Shown: piece by piece, positions 7,429 through 15,109 of the stretch
How the letters are laid out: each line of letters opens with the position of its first letter
Numbering within the stretch: the stretch's first letter is position 1
Source: an uncultured Clostridia bacterium
Lineage (GTDB): Bacteria; Bacillota; Clostridia; Christensenellales; UBA1242
DNA: 24,399 nt
Direction: 5' to 3'
Assembly (NCBI GenBank): GCA_937893125.1
Contig: CALBHW010000023.1
Span: 1-24,399 of the forward strand
The notes under the pieces: generated by a model
What the model saw: only the letters and a program-made list of their open reading frames with translations
Databases searched by the model: none
What the model was told of the DNA's origin: nothing
Translations under genes and position numbers: made by a program

Positions 7429-8753
7429 GTTTAATTCAATCTATTCAATCTTTTGAATCTCCTTTTTTTTGTATCCTCATGGAGATTTTTAGCTTGTTTT
7501 TTTCGCATATAGCGTTTGTTTTTTTGTTTGCAATAGTGTTTTTGCTTATAAAAAAAGACGACGCGATAAAACTTGGATTTTGTTATAGTTTATCCTTCAT
7601 TTTTGGTGGTATTTTTTTAAAAAATGTTGTAAATAGCCCAAAACCATATATTAAAAATCCCGAACTTTTTGCCGTGAGAAATGGCGCCAACTGGGGTAGT
7701 TTTCCAAGTTTAAGAGCAATGAATACCGCGGGAATTTTTGGCGTGATGACGCTTAAACTTACGCATAAAAAAAATAAGTGGTGGATTTGTTTGCCCGTTC
7801 TTTTAGGGTTAATCGCTTGTTTTTGTGTTGGACTGCTTGAATGTTTTTTAGCGGAAAGTTTTTTGGTCGACCTAGTAATGGGGCTTGTTTTTGGAGTTCT
7901 TATTTATGTTCTATTTTTTCATTTTATCAAGGCAATTCCAAATAACGCCTACTCACTTTTAATGGTAGTTGTGCCAGTTTCAATCCTCTTTATGTACATC
8001 GGAGAATGGGGTGATGTTGTTGGGCACGAATACATTTTTGATGTGTGCGGTTTTATGACGGGGCTTATATTGTTTTCTTATGTGGAAAATAGATTTATAA
8101 AATATAAAGTAAAAAATAACTTATTATTTTTTACTTTTAAGGCCTTAATTATCGTTGCTATTTTGTCGGTTCTTTATTGGGCCTTTTCACTTTTTGCAAA
8201 ACTTATGATTGTGCGCTTTGCAATTTCTCTTGCGATTATGGCAGTTGTATTGCTTTTACTACCTTTTATATTTAACAAACTTGAGAAATATTTTTATTGC
8301 TTTTCAAAAGATGTTAATCAAGAAAAAATTGTATTTTCTAAACTGACCTTTGGTGAAAAGGGGACAAATAGGGTTGCAAAAAAATTTGCAAAAGAGTTAA
8401 AAGCGGGTGACTTTGTTGTCTTACAAGGCGATTTGGGCGCTGGAAAAACCGTCTTTACTCGCGCGATTTTACGTGAAAAAAATGTAAAAAATAACATTAC
8501 CAGTCCGACCTTTACTATTTTAAACGAGTACAATGAAGGCGAGAATAACTTTTATCATTTTGATATGTACCGTCTAAATGACGAAGAAGAGATTGACAAT
8601 ATTGGCTTTTTTGACGCGATAAATGATAAAAATGGGATTGTTTTTGTAGAGTGGGCGGAAAACATTGCAAATTACATTCCACCACATTATAAAAAAATAA
8701 CCATTGTTAAACTAGGTAAAAAGACAAGAAATATTATTTTAGAGGAATACTAA
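7425..8753 (+). CDS. Fusion of a degenerate PAP2-type membrane domain with tRNA t6A ATPase TsaE
   Basis: Two modules lie in one frame of 442 residues. Residues 1 to about 290 form about eight membrane helices and align by eye with the large clostridial PAP2 phosphatase family, but its catalytic residues are altered. Motif 1 reads K66-x6-K73-P74 (Arg to Lys), motif 2 reads PSLR at 94-97 in place of PSGH, and motif 3 has Glu139 and Ser145 where Arg and His belong, with only Asp149 kept. Residues about 300-442 are a complete TsaE, the ATPase needed with TsaB and TsaD to make t6A37 in ANN-decoding tRNAs: Walker A GDLGAGKT (335-342), SPTFTILNEY, HFDMYRL and EWAEN. No in-frame ATG, GTG or TTG stands just before the TsaE part, so separate translation is unlikely. 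It overlaps rsfS by 4 bases and is followed by tsaB. TsaE would be membrane-tethered; that is inference. Confidence 0.9.
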   Translation: MSLIQSIQSFESPFFCILMEIFSLFFSHIAFVFLFAIVFLLIKKDDAIKLGFCYSLSFIFGGIFLKNVVNSPKPYIKNPELFAVRNGANWGSFPSLRAMNTAGIFGVMTLKLTHKKNKWWICLPVLLGLIACFCVGLLECFLAESFLVDLVMGLVFGVLIYVLFFHFIKAIPNNAYSLLMVVVPVSILFMYIGEWGDVVGHEYIFDVCGFMTGLILFSYVENRFIKYKVKNNLLFFTFKALIIVAILSVLYWAFSLFAKLMIVRFAISLAIMAVVLLLLPFIFNKLEKYFYCFSKDVNQEKIVFSKLTFGEKGTNRVAKKFAKELKAGDFVVLQGDLGAGKTVFTRAILREKNVKNNITSPTFTILNEYNEGENNFYHFDMYRLNDEEEIDNIGFFDAINDKNGIVFVEWAENIANYIPPHYKKITIVKLGKKTRNIILEEY

Positions 8754-8796
8754 TTTTTGTTTTGTATAACAAGATTTAGAGACGGAAGGGACGAAA

Positions 8797-9432
8797 ATGA
8801 ATTTGATTTTAGACACTAGTACGGAAAATTTGGTTGTGATTTTGGAAAATAATGGAGATTGCGATGTAAGCAGTTGCCCTGCGCAAGTGAAACATCAAGA
8901 GTTCCTTTTGCCTGAAATTGAAAGGATACTTGAAAAAAATAAGGTTACACTCGAAAATATTGACACAATAGGCGTAGTTGTAGGTCCTGGCTCTTTTACT
9001 GGTGTAAGGCTTGCTGTCGCGACGGCAAAAGCGTTTTGTTATGTTTATAAAAGAATTAAGCTTGTCGGTATAAATATGCTAGATTTTTTAAATTTTGTTT
9101 GCTCTAAAATGTGTAATGAAAACTATTTAGTTTTAATCAAATGCACCGCTACAAAATGTTATGTTGGAGAGAGAAAAAACGGGGATTTTGAAAAATATAT
9201 TTTGGAAAACGATAAATTGTCTGTTTTTAAAAGTAAGAAATTATTTGCGCTTAATTTGGATAAAGTAGGAAATATTGAGACTGAAAAAATAGTTTTGAGT
9301 CCAAAGGATTATGTAGACTATTTCAAATCTAGATGTGAAGCGGGTGATTTTACAGATTGTAACTCACTTAGTATTGCGTATATGGCGTTGTCGCAAGCCG
9401 AGGAAAATTTGAAAAATGCTAAAAATAATTGA
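8797..9432 (+). CDS. tsaB: tRNA t6A biosynthesis protein TsaB
   Basis: Non-catalytic partner of TsaD in the threonylcarbamoyl-transfer complex for t6A37 of tRNA. The 211-residue chain has the ASKHA-type start MNLILDTSTENLVV and the signature VVVGPGSFTGVRLAVATAKA at about 61-80, both typical of TsaB. The C-terminal half is less conserved, as usual for the family. A ribosome binding site GGAAGGGA lies about 8 bases before the ATG. The gene is 43 bases after the TsaE fusion and overlaps the acetyltransferase by 17 bases, so the tsaE-tsaB-rimI order is kept. tsaD, often the next gene, is not in the window. Firm call. Confidence 0.93.
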   Translation: MNLILDTSTENLVVILENNGDCDVSSCPAQVKHQEFLLPEIERILEKNKVTLENIDTIGVVVGPGSFTGVRLAVATAKAFCYVYKRIKLVGINMLDFLNFVCSKMCNENYLVLIKCTATKCYVGERKNGDFEKYILENDKLSVFKSKKLFALNLDKVGNIETEKIVLSPKDYVDYFKSRCEAGDFTDCNSLSIAYMALSQAEENLKNAKNN

Positions 9433-9853
9433 TTTTACTGACGAATATAAAGAAAAACTCTTTGAAATCCAAGATTTTGTTCTTTTGTCAAACGATAAAA
9501 TGACGAAGGAACAATTTTTTGATGAGTTTGTAAGGGACACGCGGAAATATTTTGTAGCACTTTTAGACAGTAACCCCGTAGGATATATCGGCTTATATAT
9601 TTATGACGATGACCTAAACATCATTCAAATTGCGGTTGAAAAAGAATTTCAAAATAGGGGAATAGGTGGCGTGCTTCTAGAGAGAGCCAAAAAATTTGCA
9701 AAAGAGTTAAATAAGAAGTCATTGTCTTTAGAAGTTGACGAAAAAAACGAAATTGCTCAGAATTTTTATAAAAAAAACGGCTTTGTTGTGGCTAATGTGC
9801 GAAAAAATTACTATAAAACAAGCGATGCACTTATTATGTTTTGCTATTTATAA
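9416..9853 (+). CDS. rimI: GNAT acetyltransferase, RimI-like
   Basis: A 145-residue single GNAT domain. The acetyl-CoA pyrophosphate-binding loop is QNRGIGG, preceded by the strand LNIIQIAVEKEF and followed by a helix (LLERAKKFAKEL). The end region LSLEVDEKNEIAQNFYKKNGF is typical of RimI, which acetylates the N-terminus of ribosomal protein S18. Position after tsaE and tsaB supports RimI rather than another GNAT, but the substrate is not shown by the sequence. GAGG about 13 bases upstream may serve as ribosome binding site, and the 17-base overlap with tsaB suggests coupling. A small hairpin with T-run follows the stop. Confidence 0.85.
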   Translation: MLKIIDFTDEYKEKLFEIQDFVLLSNDKMTKEQFFDEFVRDTRKYFVALLDSNPVGYIGLYIYDDDLNIIQIAVEKEFQNRGIGGVLLERAKKFAKELNKKSLSLEVDEKNEIAQNFYKKNGFVVANVRKNYYKTSDALIMFCYL

Positions 9854-9858
9854 AAAGG

Positions 9859-9880
9859 TCTTGGGTGTTCCAAGATTTTC
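9859..9880 (+). terminator. Likely intrinsic terminator after the tsaB-rimI unit
   Basis: TCTTGG (9859-9864) and CCAAGA (9870-9875) form a 6-base-pair stem with a five-base loop, followed by TTTTC. It lies just after the rimI stop. The stem is short, so termination may be partial. Confidence 0.45.
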
Positions 9881-10123
9881 TTGTGCTCAAAATACTAAAA
9901 GTATAGTTGTTGTAGAGTTTAAAAAACATCGAAACTAAAAAACAATAAAAGTAAAATTTTTAAAAAGTACTTTTTGGTTAAAAGTAAGAACTATAAAAAA
10001 GCGAAGTATGACATATGAATTTTTTATGTGGCACTAATTACGTGGATTTTGTGGGTAAAATGTGACCTTATATAAATTTATCTTTTTTTTACAATTTCTC
10101 ATATCCTATTTTTAGGAGTGGAA

Positions 10124-10858
10124 ATGATAATAAAAGGTGCATTTGTCGACTTCTCGTATGAAATTGTAGGAAATGGTAAAGAAACGCCAATTGTTTTCTT
10201 GCATGGGTGGGGCGGAGACGAAAGAAGTTTTTTGTTTTTTGCAAGAACCTTTCAAGATAGAAAAAATTTTTTGGTGGAGTTTCCGCCTTTTGGGAAGTCA
10301 AGTGAGCCTGTGGCACCGCTTAGTGTCTCGCTTTATGCGAAGATTGTTATTCAGTTACTTAAAGAAAACAACATTGATAAGTTTTACATAGTTGCTCATT
10401 CTTTCGGGGCGCGCGTGGCGGTAGAAATGTGTAAACTAGGTTTCACACCACAAAAAATGGTTATAACGGGCGGTGCGGGAATAAAAAAGAAAAAGAATTT
10501 TAAAACAAAGGTCAAAATCGTCAGGTATAAATTAACAAAATATTTGTGCGAGTGTGGTTTTTTAGATTTTAAAAGATTAAAAAAGTTCGGAAGTTCTGAC
10601 TATATGGCTTTAAGCCCGATGTCAAAAGCAACTTTTGTTAATGTAATTAACTACGACCAAACTAAATTTTTACGATATATTTCGTGCCCAGTTTTGCTTT
10701 ATTGGGGCAAAAATGACAAAGAGACGCCATTTTACTTTACAAAAATCTATAAAAAGCATATAAAAGATTGTGGGGTAATATGTGTGCAAGGTGGACATTT
10801 TGCTTATTTAGAAAATGCAAAAGAGTTTTTACGCATACTTCACGACTTTTTAGATTGA
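10124..10858 (+). CDS. Alpha/beta-hydrolase fold protein
   Basis: A 244-residue hydrolase with a complete catalytic triad: nucleophile Ser93 in AHSFGAR, Asp198 in GKNDKETP and His225 in GGHFAYLE. The oxyanion loop is HGWGGDERS (from residue 27). The first residue of the nucleophile elbow is Ala, not Gly (A-H-S-F-G), which is common in small esterases and C-C hydrolases. The substrate is not evident. A GTG at 10118 is also in frame, but AGGAG (10114-10118) covers it and stands 5 bases before this ATG, so the ATG is preferred. It sits 38 bases before a MurF-like gene, followed by ddl. Context hints at a cell-wall or envelope link, but this is not proof. Confidence 0.85.
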   Translation: MIIKGAFVDFSYEIVGNGKETPIVFLHGWGGDERSFLFFARTFQDRKNFLVEFPPFGKSSEPVAPLSVSLYAKIVIQLLKENNIDKFYIVAHSFGARVAVEMCKLGFTPQKMVITGGAGIKKKKNFKTKVKIVRYKLTKYLCECGFLDFKRLKKFGSSDYMALSPMSKATFVNVINYDQTKFLRYISCPVLLYWGKNDKETPFYFTKIYKKHIKDCGVICVQGGHFAYLENAKEFLRILHDFLD

Positions 10859-10896
10859 TTTTTTTAAAGGGTCTTTTTGATTAAAAAGGAAGAAAA

Positions 10897-12522
10897 ATGG
10901 CGTTTTTTTCAAACAATATAATTTTATATATTGCAATAGCACTTTCCGTCATAAATGGCGTGTTGATGTGTTTTGCGTCGTATAAATTTTTTCAAATCAT
11001 CCAACTTTCTGGCTACAAAATTAAAGGTTACTTTGTGTGGCTAAAAGAGACAAAGGGCAGTTATGCAAGACGAATGGTGATGCTAAGTCTCCTTAGTATT
11101 TTTTGCGTTCTTGTAACCAACGCTCTTTTTGACGTGTATCACTCGCAAGAACTTTATTCTTACATTGGACTTGTTTTTTACTTTTATTTTACAATAGTTT
11201 TTATCGTAAACTTGTATTCAGCGCCTAAGAAAATTCCGCTAAAAAACACAAAGAGGATGACAAGGCTTAATGTCGCGATGTTCTTTTTTGTAACAATATT
11301 TTCATTTCTTGTTATTGCGTTGTCGACAGAGTATTTGCACTTTTTGAAATTTGGCGCGCTTTGTCTTGTCCCGCTTTTTATGCCAATTTTTGTGCCTTTC
11401 GTACACATGATTATGCTTCCGATTGAAAAGGGAATTGAAAAGAAATTTGTTTTGCAAGCAAAAAGCAAGTTGAAAAAGTGTCCAGACGACCTAATTAGAA
11501 TAGGTATTACAGGAAGTTTTGGAAAGACGAGCACAAAATATATTTTAAATAGCATTTTGTCGCAAAAATATAAAGTATGTATGAGCCCGCACAGTTTTAA
11601 TACTTTGTTAGGACTTTGCAAGGTTGTAAACAATTATTTGACACTTGACGACCAGGTTTTAATTGCTGAAATGGGGGCTAGAAATAAAGGCGACATTAAG
11701 CAACTTTGCAATTTAATTTCTCCTAAGTATGCAATAATTACTGGTGTTGGCAATCAACATCTTTCGACTTTTAAAACGGAAGAAAACATCCTTAATACTA
11801 AATTTGAACTTGTCGAAAGTTTAAAAGGCAAGGGCGGATTTGCTATTTTCAATGGTCAAGACGCAGGTGCTAAAACGCTTTATAATAGGTGTGATTTTGT
11901 AGATAAATATCTCACTGGAACAGATGAAAGTATCGTGTCTCTAAAAGACTTTTCTTTTGATGAAAACGGAACGGATATCTCTTTGATTATCGATAAAAAA
12001 CCTTACAAGATGCATACAAAACTAATTGGTTCTCACAATGTTCAAAACATCCTTTTATGCGCTGAAATGGCGTGTCGTTTAGGACTAAGTGCCGACCAAA
12101 TTGTAAAAGGTATTGAAGAATTGAGCCCTATCCCACATAGGCTTGAAATTATTAGGACAGACACGAATATCATTCTTGATGACTCATATAATTCAAGCGT
12201 TCAAGGCTACAAGGTGGCGCTTGAAGTGTTGTCAAAAATGCCAGGACGAAAGATTGTTGTGACTCCTGGACTTGTTGAACTTGGCGGAAAAGAGTACGAA
12301 GAAAATAAGGCTTATGGCTTAGCGCTATCGAAAGTTGCAGACAAGGTCATTATTGTCAACAATGTCAACTTTAACGCGATAAAGGAAGGCCTTGACGAAG
12401 GGAAATTTGACGATATTTATCAAGCACCAACATTAGAGAGTGCAAAAAAATTGATGCAAGATTTTCTTGCTCCAAACGATACAATTTTATTTGAAAATGA
12501 CCTTCCAGATAACTATATTTAA
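10897..12522 (+). CDS. Membrane-anchored MurF-like Mur ligase
   Basis: Residues about 199-541 form the central and C-terminal domains of a Mur ligase. The P-loop is GITGSFGKTSTK with Lys210; AEMGARNKGDIKQL and ITGVGNQHLSTFKTEENI are typical of MurF, and DDSYNSSVQGYKVAL matches the MurF DDAYNANP region. MurF adds D-Ala-D-Ala to the UDP-MurNAc-tripeptide, and ddl lies just downstream. In place of the soluble N-terminal substrate domain of MurF there are about 198 residues with five predicted membrane helices (about 8-32, 60-78, 88-107, 124-144, 152-177). The chain (541) is longer than usual MurF (about 450-460). Ribosome binding site AAAAGGAAG precedes the ATG. It may be the cell's MurF, or a related amide ligase acting on a lipid-linked or membrane-bound substrate. 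Confidence 0.85.
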   Translation: MAFFSNNIILYIAIALSVINGVLMCFASYKFFQIIQLSGYKIKGYFVWLKETKGSYARRMVMLSLLSIFCVLVTNALFDVYHSQELYSYIGLVFYFYFTIVFIVNLYSAPKKIPLKNTKRMTRLNVAMFFFVTIFSFLVIALSTEYLHFLKFGALCLVPLFMPIFVPFVHMIMLPIEKGIEKKFVLQAKSKLKKCPDDLIRIGITGSFGKTSTKYILNSILSQKYKVCMSPHSFNTLLGLCKVVNNYLTLDDQVLIAEMGARNKGDIKQLCNLISPKYAIITGVGNQHLSTFKTEENILNTKFELVESLKGKGGFAIFNGQDAGAKTLYNRCDFVDKYLTGTDESIVSLKDFSFDENGTDISLIIDKKPYKMHTKLIGSHNVQNILLCAEMACRLGLSADQIVKGIEELSPIPHRLEIIRTDTNIILDDSYNSSVQGYKVALEVLSKMPGRKIVVTPGLVELGGKEYEENKAYGLALSKVADKVIIVNNVNFNAIKEGLDEGKFDDIYQAPTLESAKKLMQDFLAPNDTILFENDLPDNYI

Positions 12523-12607
12523 AGTAAATATAACTAAAATTTTCTAAGGTTATTTTAAAATAAATATAAAAAACATATAACACATTAAAATCTTTTTAGG
12601 AACAAAG

Positions 12608-12643
12608 ACAAAACTGAGAGTGTAAATCGGTTTTGTTTTTTTT
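12608..12643 (+). terminator. Intrinsic terminator between the MurF-like gene and ddl
   Basis: ACAAAACTGA (12608-12617) pairs with TCGGTTTTGT (12627-12636), 10 base pairs with one G-U, and a run of seven T follows. It lies 86 bases after the ligase stop and 70 bases before ddl, so ddl probably has its own start or depends on readthrough. Confidence 0.75.
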
Positions 12644-12713
12644 ATATCATTATCGTTTTAATAGTTAATGAACACATTTTTTTACACTATCATATAAGAT
12701 AAAAAGGTGAAAA

Positions 12714-13871
12714 ATGAAAACAAATAAAAAACAAAATATAGCAGTCATTTTTGGCGGAATAAGTGTTGAGCATGACATTTCTATAATCACGGGCGTTCAA
12801 ACTATAAACGCGCTTAAAAAGAATATGCAAAACATCATTCCTATTTACATAACGCGTTCGGGCGAGTGGGTGACGGGTGAAAAATTGTGGGATTTGTCGA
12901 CATACTCTAACTTTAAAGTGAGTGGGATAAGCAGACTTTCATTGGTGTGTGGTGGGGTAAAAAAGGATGGTTTTTTAGGTGGGAAAACAATAAAAATCGA
13001 TTTTGTTTATCTTGCGCTTCACGGCTCTTTTGGCGAAAATGGCGGAGTACAAGGACTGCTTGATATATATAAAATTCCTTATTCTAGTTGTGGCGTTTTA
13101 GGTAGTAGTGTCGGAATGGATAAATATTTAACAAAACTTCTTTGTAAATCGCAAAAAATACCAGTTGTGGCAGGCGTTTTGTTAAGAGAAGAAGATAAGA
13201 CACGCGATTTTACGGAAATTCATAAAAAGGTGTCAAAATTATCATTTCCGCTTGTTGTTAAGCCAAACAGTCTTGGAAGTAGTATCGGTGTCTCATTTTG
13301 CAAGACGCAAAAAGAATTGAAAGACGCAATAAGTTTTGCTTTTATGTTTGATACAGAAGTCTTGATTGAAAAAGCGGTTGAAAATCTTGTCGAATACAAC
13401 ATTGCAGTTGTGGGAAATAGATTTTCGTGTGAAGTTTCAAATATAGAGCAAGTCTCACCTGACAACTCAATTTTGAGTTTTGAAGGCAAATATATGTCCC
13501 AAAATGGGGCAAAGGGAATGGAAAGTTTGTCACGGATTGTGCCCGCCAAACTAGATGCGACTATTCAAAAAGAGATTGAAGATGTGGCAAAAAAATTGTA
13601 TAAATTGCTGTATCTTAAAGGAGTTGTTAGGCTAGATTTCTTATGCGATACAAAGACGGGGAAAATTTATTTTAATGAAATAAATACAATTCCTGGGTCG
13701 CTTGCAAATTATTTATTTAAAAACCACAATTACAATTTTGGAGCGCTTCTTGAAAAAATGAAAGATTATGCTTTAATGGAAAACGAAATTTTGTCGCAAA
13801 AACTTAGACGATTTAGTTCGACAGTTTTAAAAGATGTTGGGAAAGGAAGAAAAATTGATATAAAGAAGTAG
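12714..13871 (+). CDS. ddl: D-alanine--D-alanine ligase
   Basis: ATP-grasp enzyme that makes the D-Ala-D-Ala dipeptide for the peptidoglycan stem, the substrate of MurF. Over 385 residues it shows the family landmarks in order: VIFGGISVEHDISI near the N-terminus, LHGSFGENGGVQGLL, the ATP-grasp loop KPNSLGSSIGVSF, and NEINTIPGS near the end. The last 30 or so residues are a basic tail (ending GKGRKIDIKK). Ribosome binding site AAAAAGGTG is 6 bases before the ATG. Whether the product is D-Ala-D-Ala or a variant dipeptide cannot be fixed from sequence, but nothing marks it as a vancomycin-type ligase. Neighbouring MurF-like gene supports a cell-wall role. Confidence 0.93.
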   Translation: MKTNKKQNIAVIFGGISVEHDISIITGVQTINALKKNMQNIIPIYITRSGEWVTGEKLWDLSTYSNFKVSGISRLSLVCGGVKKDGFLGGKTIKIDFVYLALHGSFGENGGVQGLLDIYKIPYSSCGVLGSSVGMDKYLTKLLCKSQKIPVVAGVLLREEDKTRDFTEIHKKVSKLSFPLVVKPNSLGSSIGVSFCKTQKELKDAISFAFMFDTEVLIEKAVENLVEYNIAVVGNRFSCEVSNIEQVSPDNSILSFEGKYMSQNGAKGMESLSRIVPAKLDATIQKEIEDVAKKLYKLLYLKGVVRLDFLCDTKTGKIYFNEINTIPGSLANYLFKNHNYNFGALLEKMKDYALMENEILSQKLRRFSSTVLKDVGKGRKIDIKK

Positions 13872-14011
13872 CATTTAACTTTATGTGTAGTTTTTAATCA
13901 CATTTAAGAATAATCTAGCATAAAAAATATAAACTTAATGATAGTCTCAAAAAATATAACGCAAAAATAAAAGAAGATATTTTAAAAAGATTTTATTCCA
14001 AGTTTTTTTAT

Positions 14012-14020
14012 GATATAATG
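14012..14020 (+). promoter_or_regulatory. Extended minus-10 promoter element before the OGG gene
   Basis: TGATATAAT gives TGn plus a consensus TATAAT at 14015-14020. The minus-35 region is poor. The hairpin at 14018-14051 begins in the last bases of the minus-10, so this promoter and the terminator use overlapping DNA. Confidence 0.35.
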
Positions 14021-14051
14021 CACTTAGGGTTAAACCTTTGTGCATTTTTTT
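14018..14051 (+). terminator. Likely terminator after ddl
   Basis: AATGCAC (14018-14024) pairs with GTGCATT (14041-14047), with AGG and CCT able to extend the stem inward, and the T-run continues to 14051. It lies about 145 bases after the ddl stop and 42 bases before the next start. Confidence 0.55.
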
Positions 14052-14093
14052 ATTAGCAATTAAAAGATTTTAACAAATCAAAAAAGGAAACAA

Positions 14094-14933
14094 ATGAAAG
14101 TTTATAAAGATAAAATAGTTGTTGAAAATTCAATTTTTAATGCCGTCGACACATTGAGATGTGGACAAACTTTTAGTTATAAAATTTTAGATGATGGGAC
14201 AATTTTTGTTGTGTCAGGGCGACATTTTGCAAAGGTGGTCGTAGGGGAAACAGAAACCGTAATTTATTCAACTGATATTGACTATTTTTATAATTTTTTT
14301 GACTTTTCGACCGATTACGAAAAAATTAAAAGAGAGATATGTAAAATCTATCCGTCTTTTGATAAATACCTTTTTTACGGCAAAAACTTGCGAATTTTGC
14401 GCCAAGATCCATTGCAAACTACAATAAGTTTTATAGTTTCTAGTAACAACAACATAAAAAGAATAACAAAAACTTTGCACACCTTGTCCGAGAGATTTGG
14501 AGAAAAAATAGTGGATGATTTGTACTCTTTTCCAACCCTTACAGAACTTAAAAAGGTTACAAAAGATGATTTTACGCAAATGGGATGTGGATATAGAAGT
14601 GATTATCTTGTAAAGACAATTAAAATGCTTGGCGAAAAAGATTTTGATATGAATTATTTAAAAACCTTAGAAACGCCAATATTAAGGCAAAAACTAATGA
14701 CTTTGCGCGGGGTCGGACGAAAGGTGGCGGATTGCATTTTGTTTTTTGGTTTTTCAAGGACGGATGTTTTTCCTGTTGATACTTGGATAAGAAAAGCGTA
14801 TAAGGACTTTTGTGACAAACCGCGAACAGACGAAAAAATCTCCGACTATTTTGTATCTATTTTTAATAACCTTTCAGGATACGCCCAGCAATATATCTAT
14901 AACTATATGTTATTTAGTGCGAAAGAAAAATAA
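14094..14933 (+). CDS. 8-oxoguanine DNA glycosylase, OGG1 type
   Basis: Base-excision repair glycosylase of the eukaryotic-like OGG1 family found in many clostridia. The 279 residues hold an N-terminal OGG_N domain (about 1-110, with LRCGQTFSYK at 21-30) and a helix-hairpin-helix GPD domain. The hairpin is LRGVGRKVADC with catalytic Lys210, and the catalytic Asp is Asp229 in FPVDTW. No iron-sulfur cluster cysteines are present, which separates it from Nth. Ribosome binding site AAAAAAGGAAA precedes the ATG. It is the second helix-hairpin-helix repair glycosylase in the window and appears to be its own transcription unit. Confidence 0.92.
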   Translation: MKVYKDKIVVENSIFNAVDTLRCGQTFSYKILDDGTIFVVSGRHFAKVVVGETETVIYSTDIDYFYNFFDFSTDYEKIKREICKIYPSFDKYLFYGKNLRILRQDPLQTTISFIVSSNNNIKRITKTLHTLSERFGEKIVDDLYSFPTLTELKKVTKDDFTQMGCGYRSDYLVKTIKMLGEKDFDMNYLKTLETPILRQKLMTLRGVGRKVADCILFFGFSRTDVFPVDTWIRKAYKDFCDKPRTDEKISDYFVSIFNNLSGYAQQYIYNYMLFSAKEK

Positions 14934-15028
14934 TTAGATAAATTTCTTTAATTTGCAAAAAATAAAAAAGATGGAAATTCTTTAAAAAAAATCCATCAAA
15001 ACTAAAACAAGAAAATGTCAGCTATAAT

Positions 15029-15057
15029 TTTACTTTAAAAAAAAATTGTGCTACAAT
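15029..15057 (+). promoter_or_regulatory. Promoter of the shikimate-kinase-like and transketolase unit
   Basis: TTTACT (15029-15034) and TACAAT (15052-15057) are 17 bases apart, and TG at 15049-15050 makes an extended minus-10. It predicts a leader of about 45 bases before the start at 15110. Confidence 0.55.
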
Positions 15058-15109
15058 AAAACAAAACTACATCAATTTTGGCTCGAAAAAGTCTTTCCAA
15101 AAGGGGAAA

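Noticed and set aside
9735..9938. 67-codon frame running past the end of rimI
   Set aside because: Mostly a shifted reading of the rimI 3' end; no start signal and a terminator-like hairpin inside it.
10118..10120. GTG start for the alpha/beta hydrolase
   Set aside because: It overlaps AGGAG, which is ideally spaced for the ATG at 10124.
11184..11633. 149-codon open frame on the minus strand opposite the MurF-like gene
   Set aside because: It covers the membrane domain of a clear gene, has no ribosome binding site signal and no recognisable domain.
12691..12700. TATAAG as minus-10 of a ddl promoter
   Set aside because: The start would fall inside the ribosome binding site, and no minus-35 is present.
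14970..14997. GATGGA and TCCATC inverted repeat as a terminator of the OGG gene
   Set aside because: On the plus strand no T-run follows; the T-run is on the minus strand, where no gene needs it.
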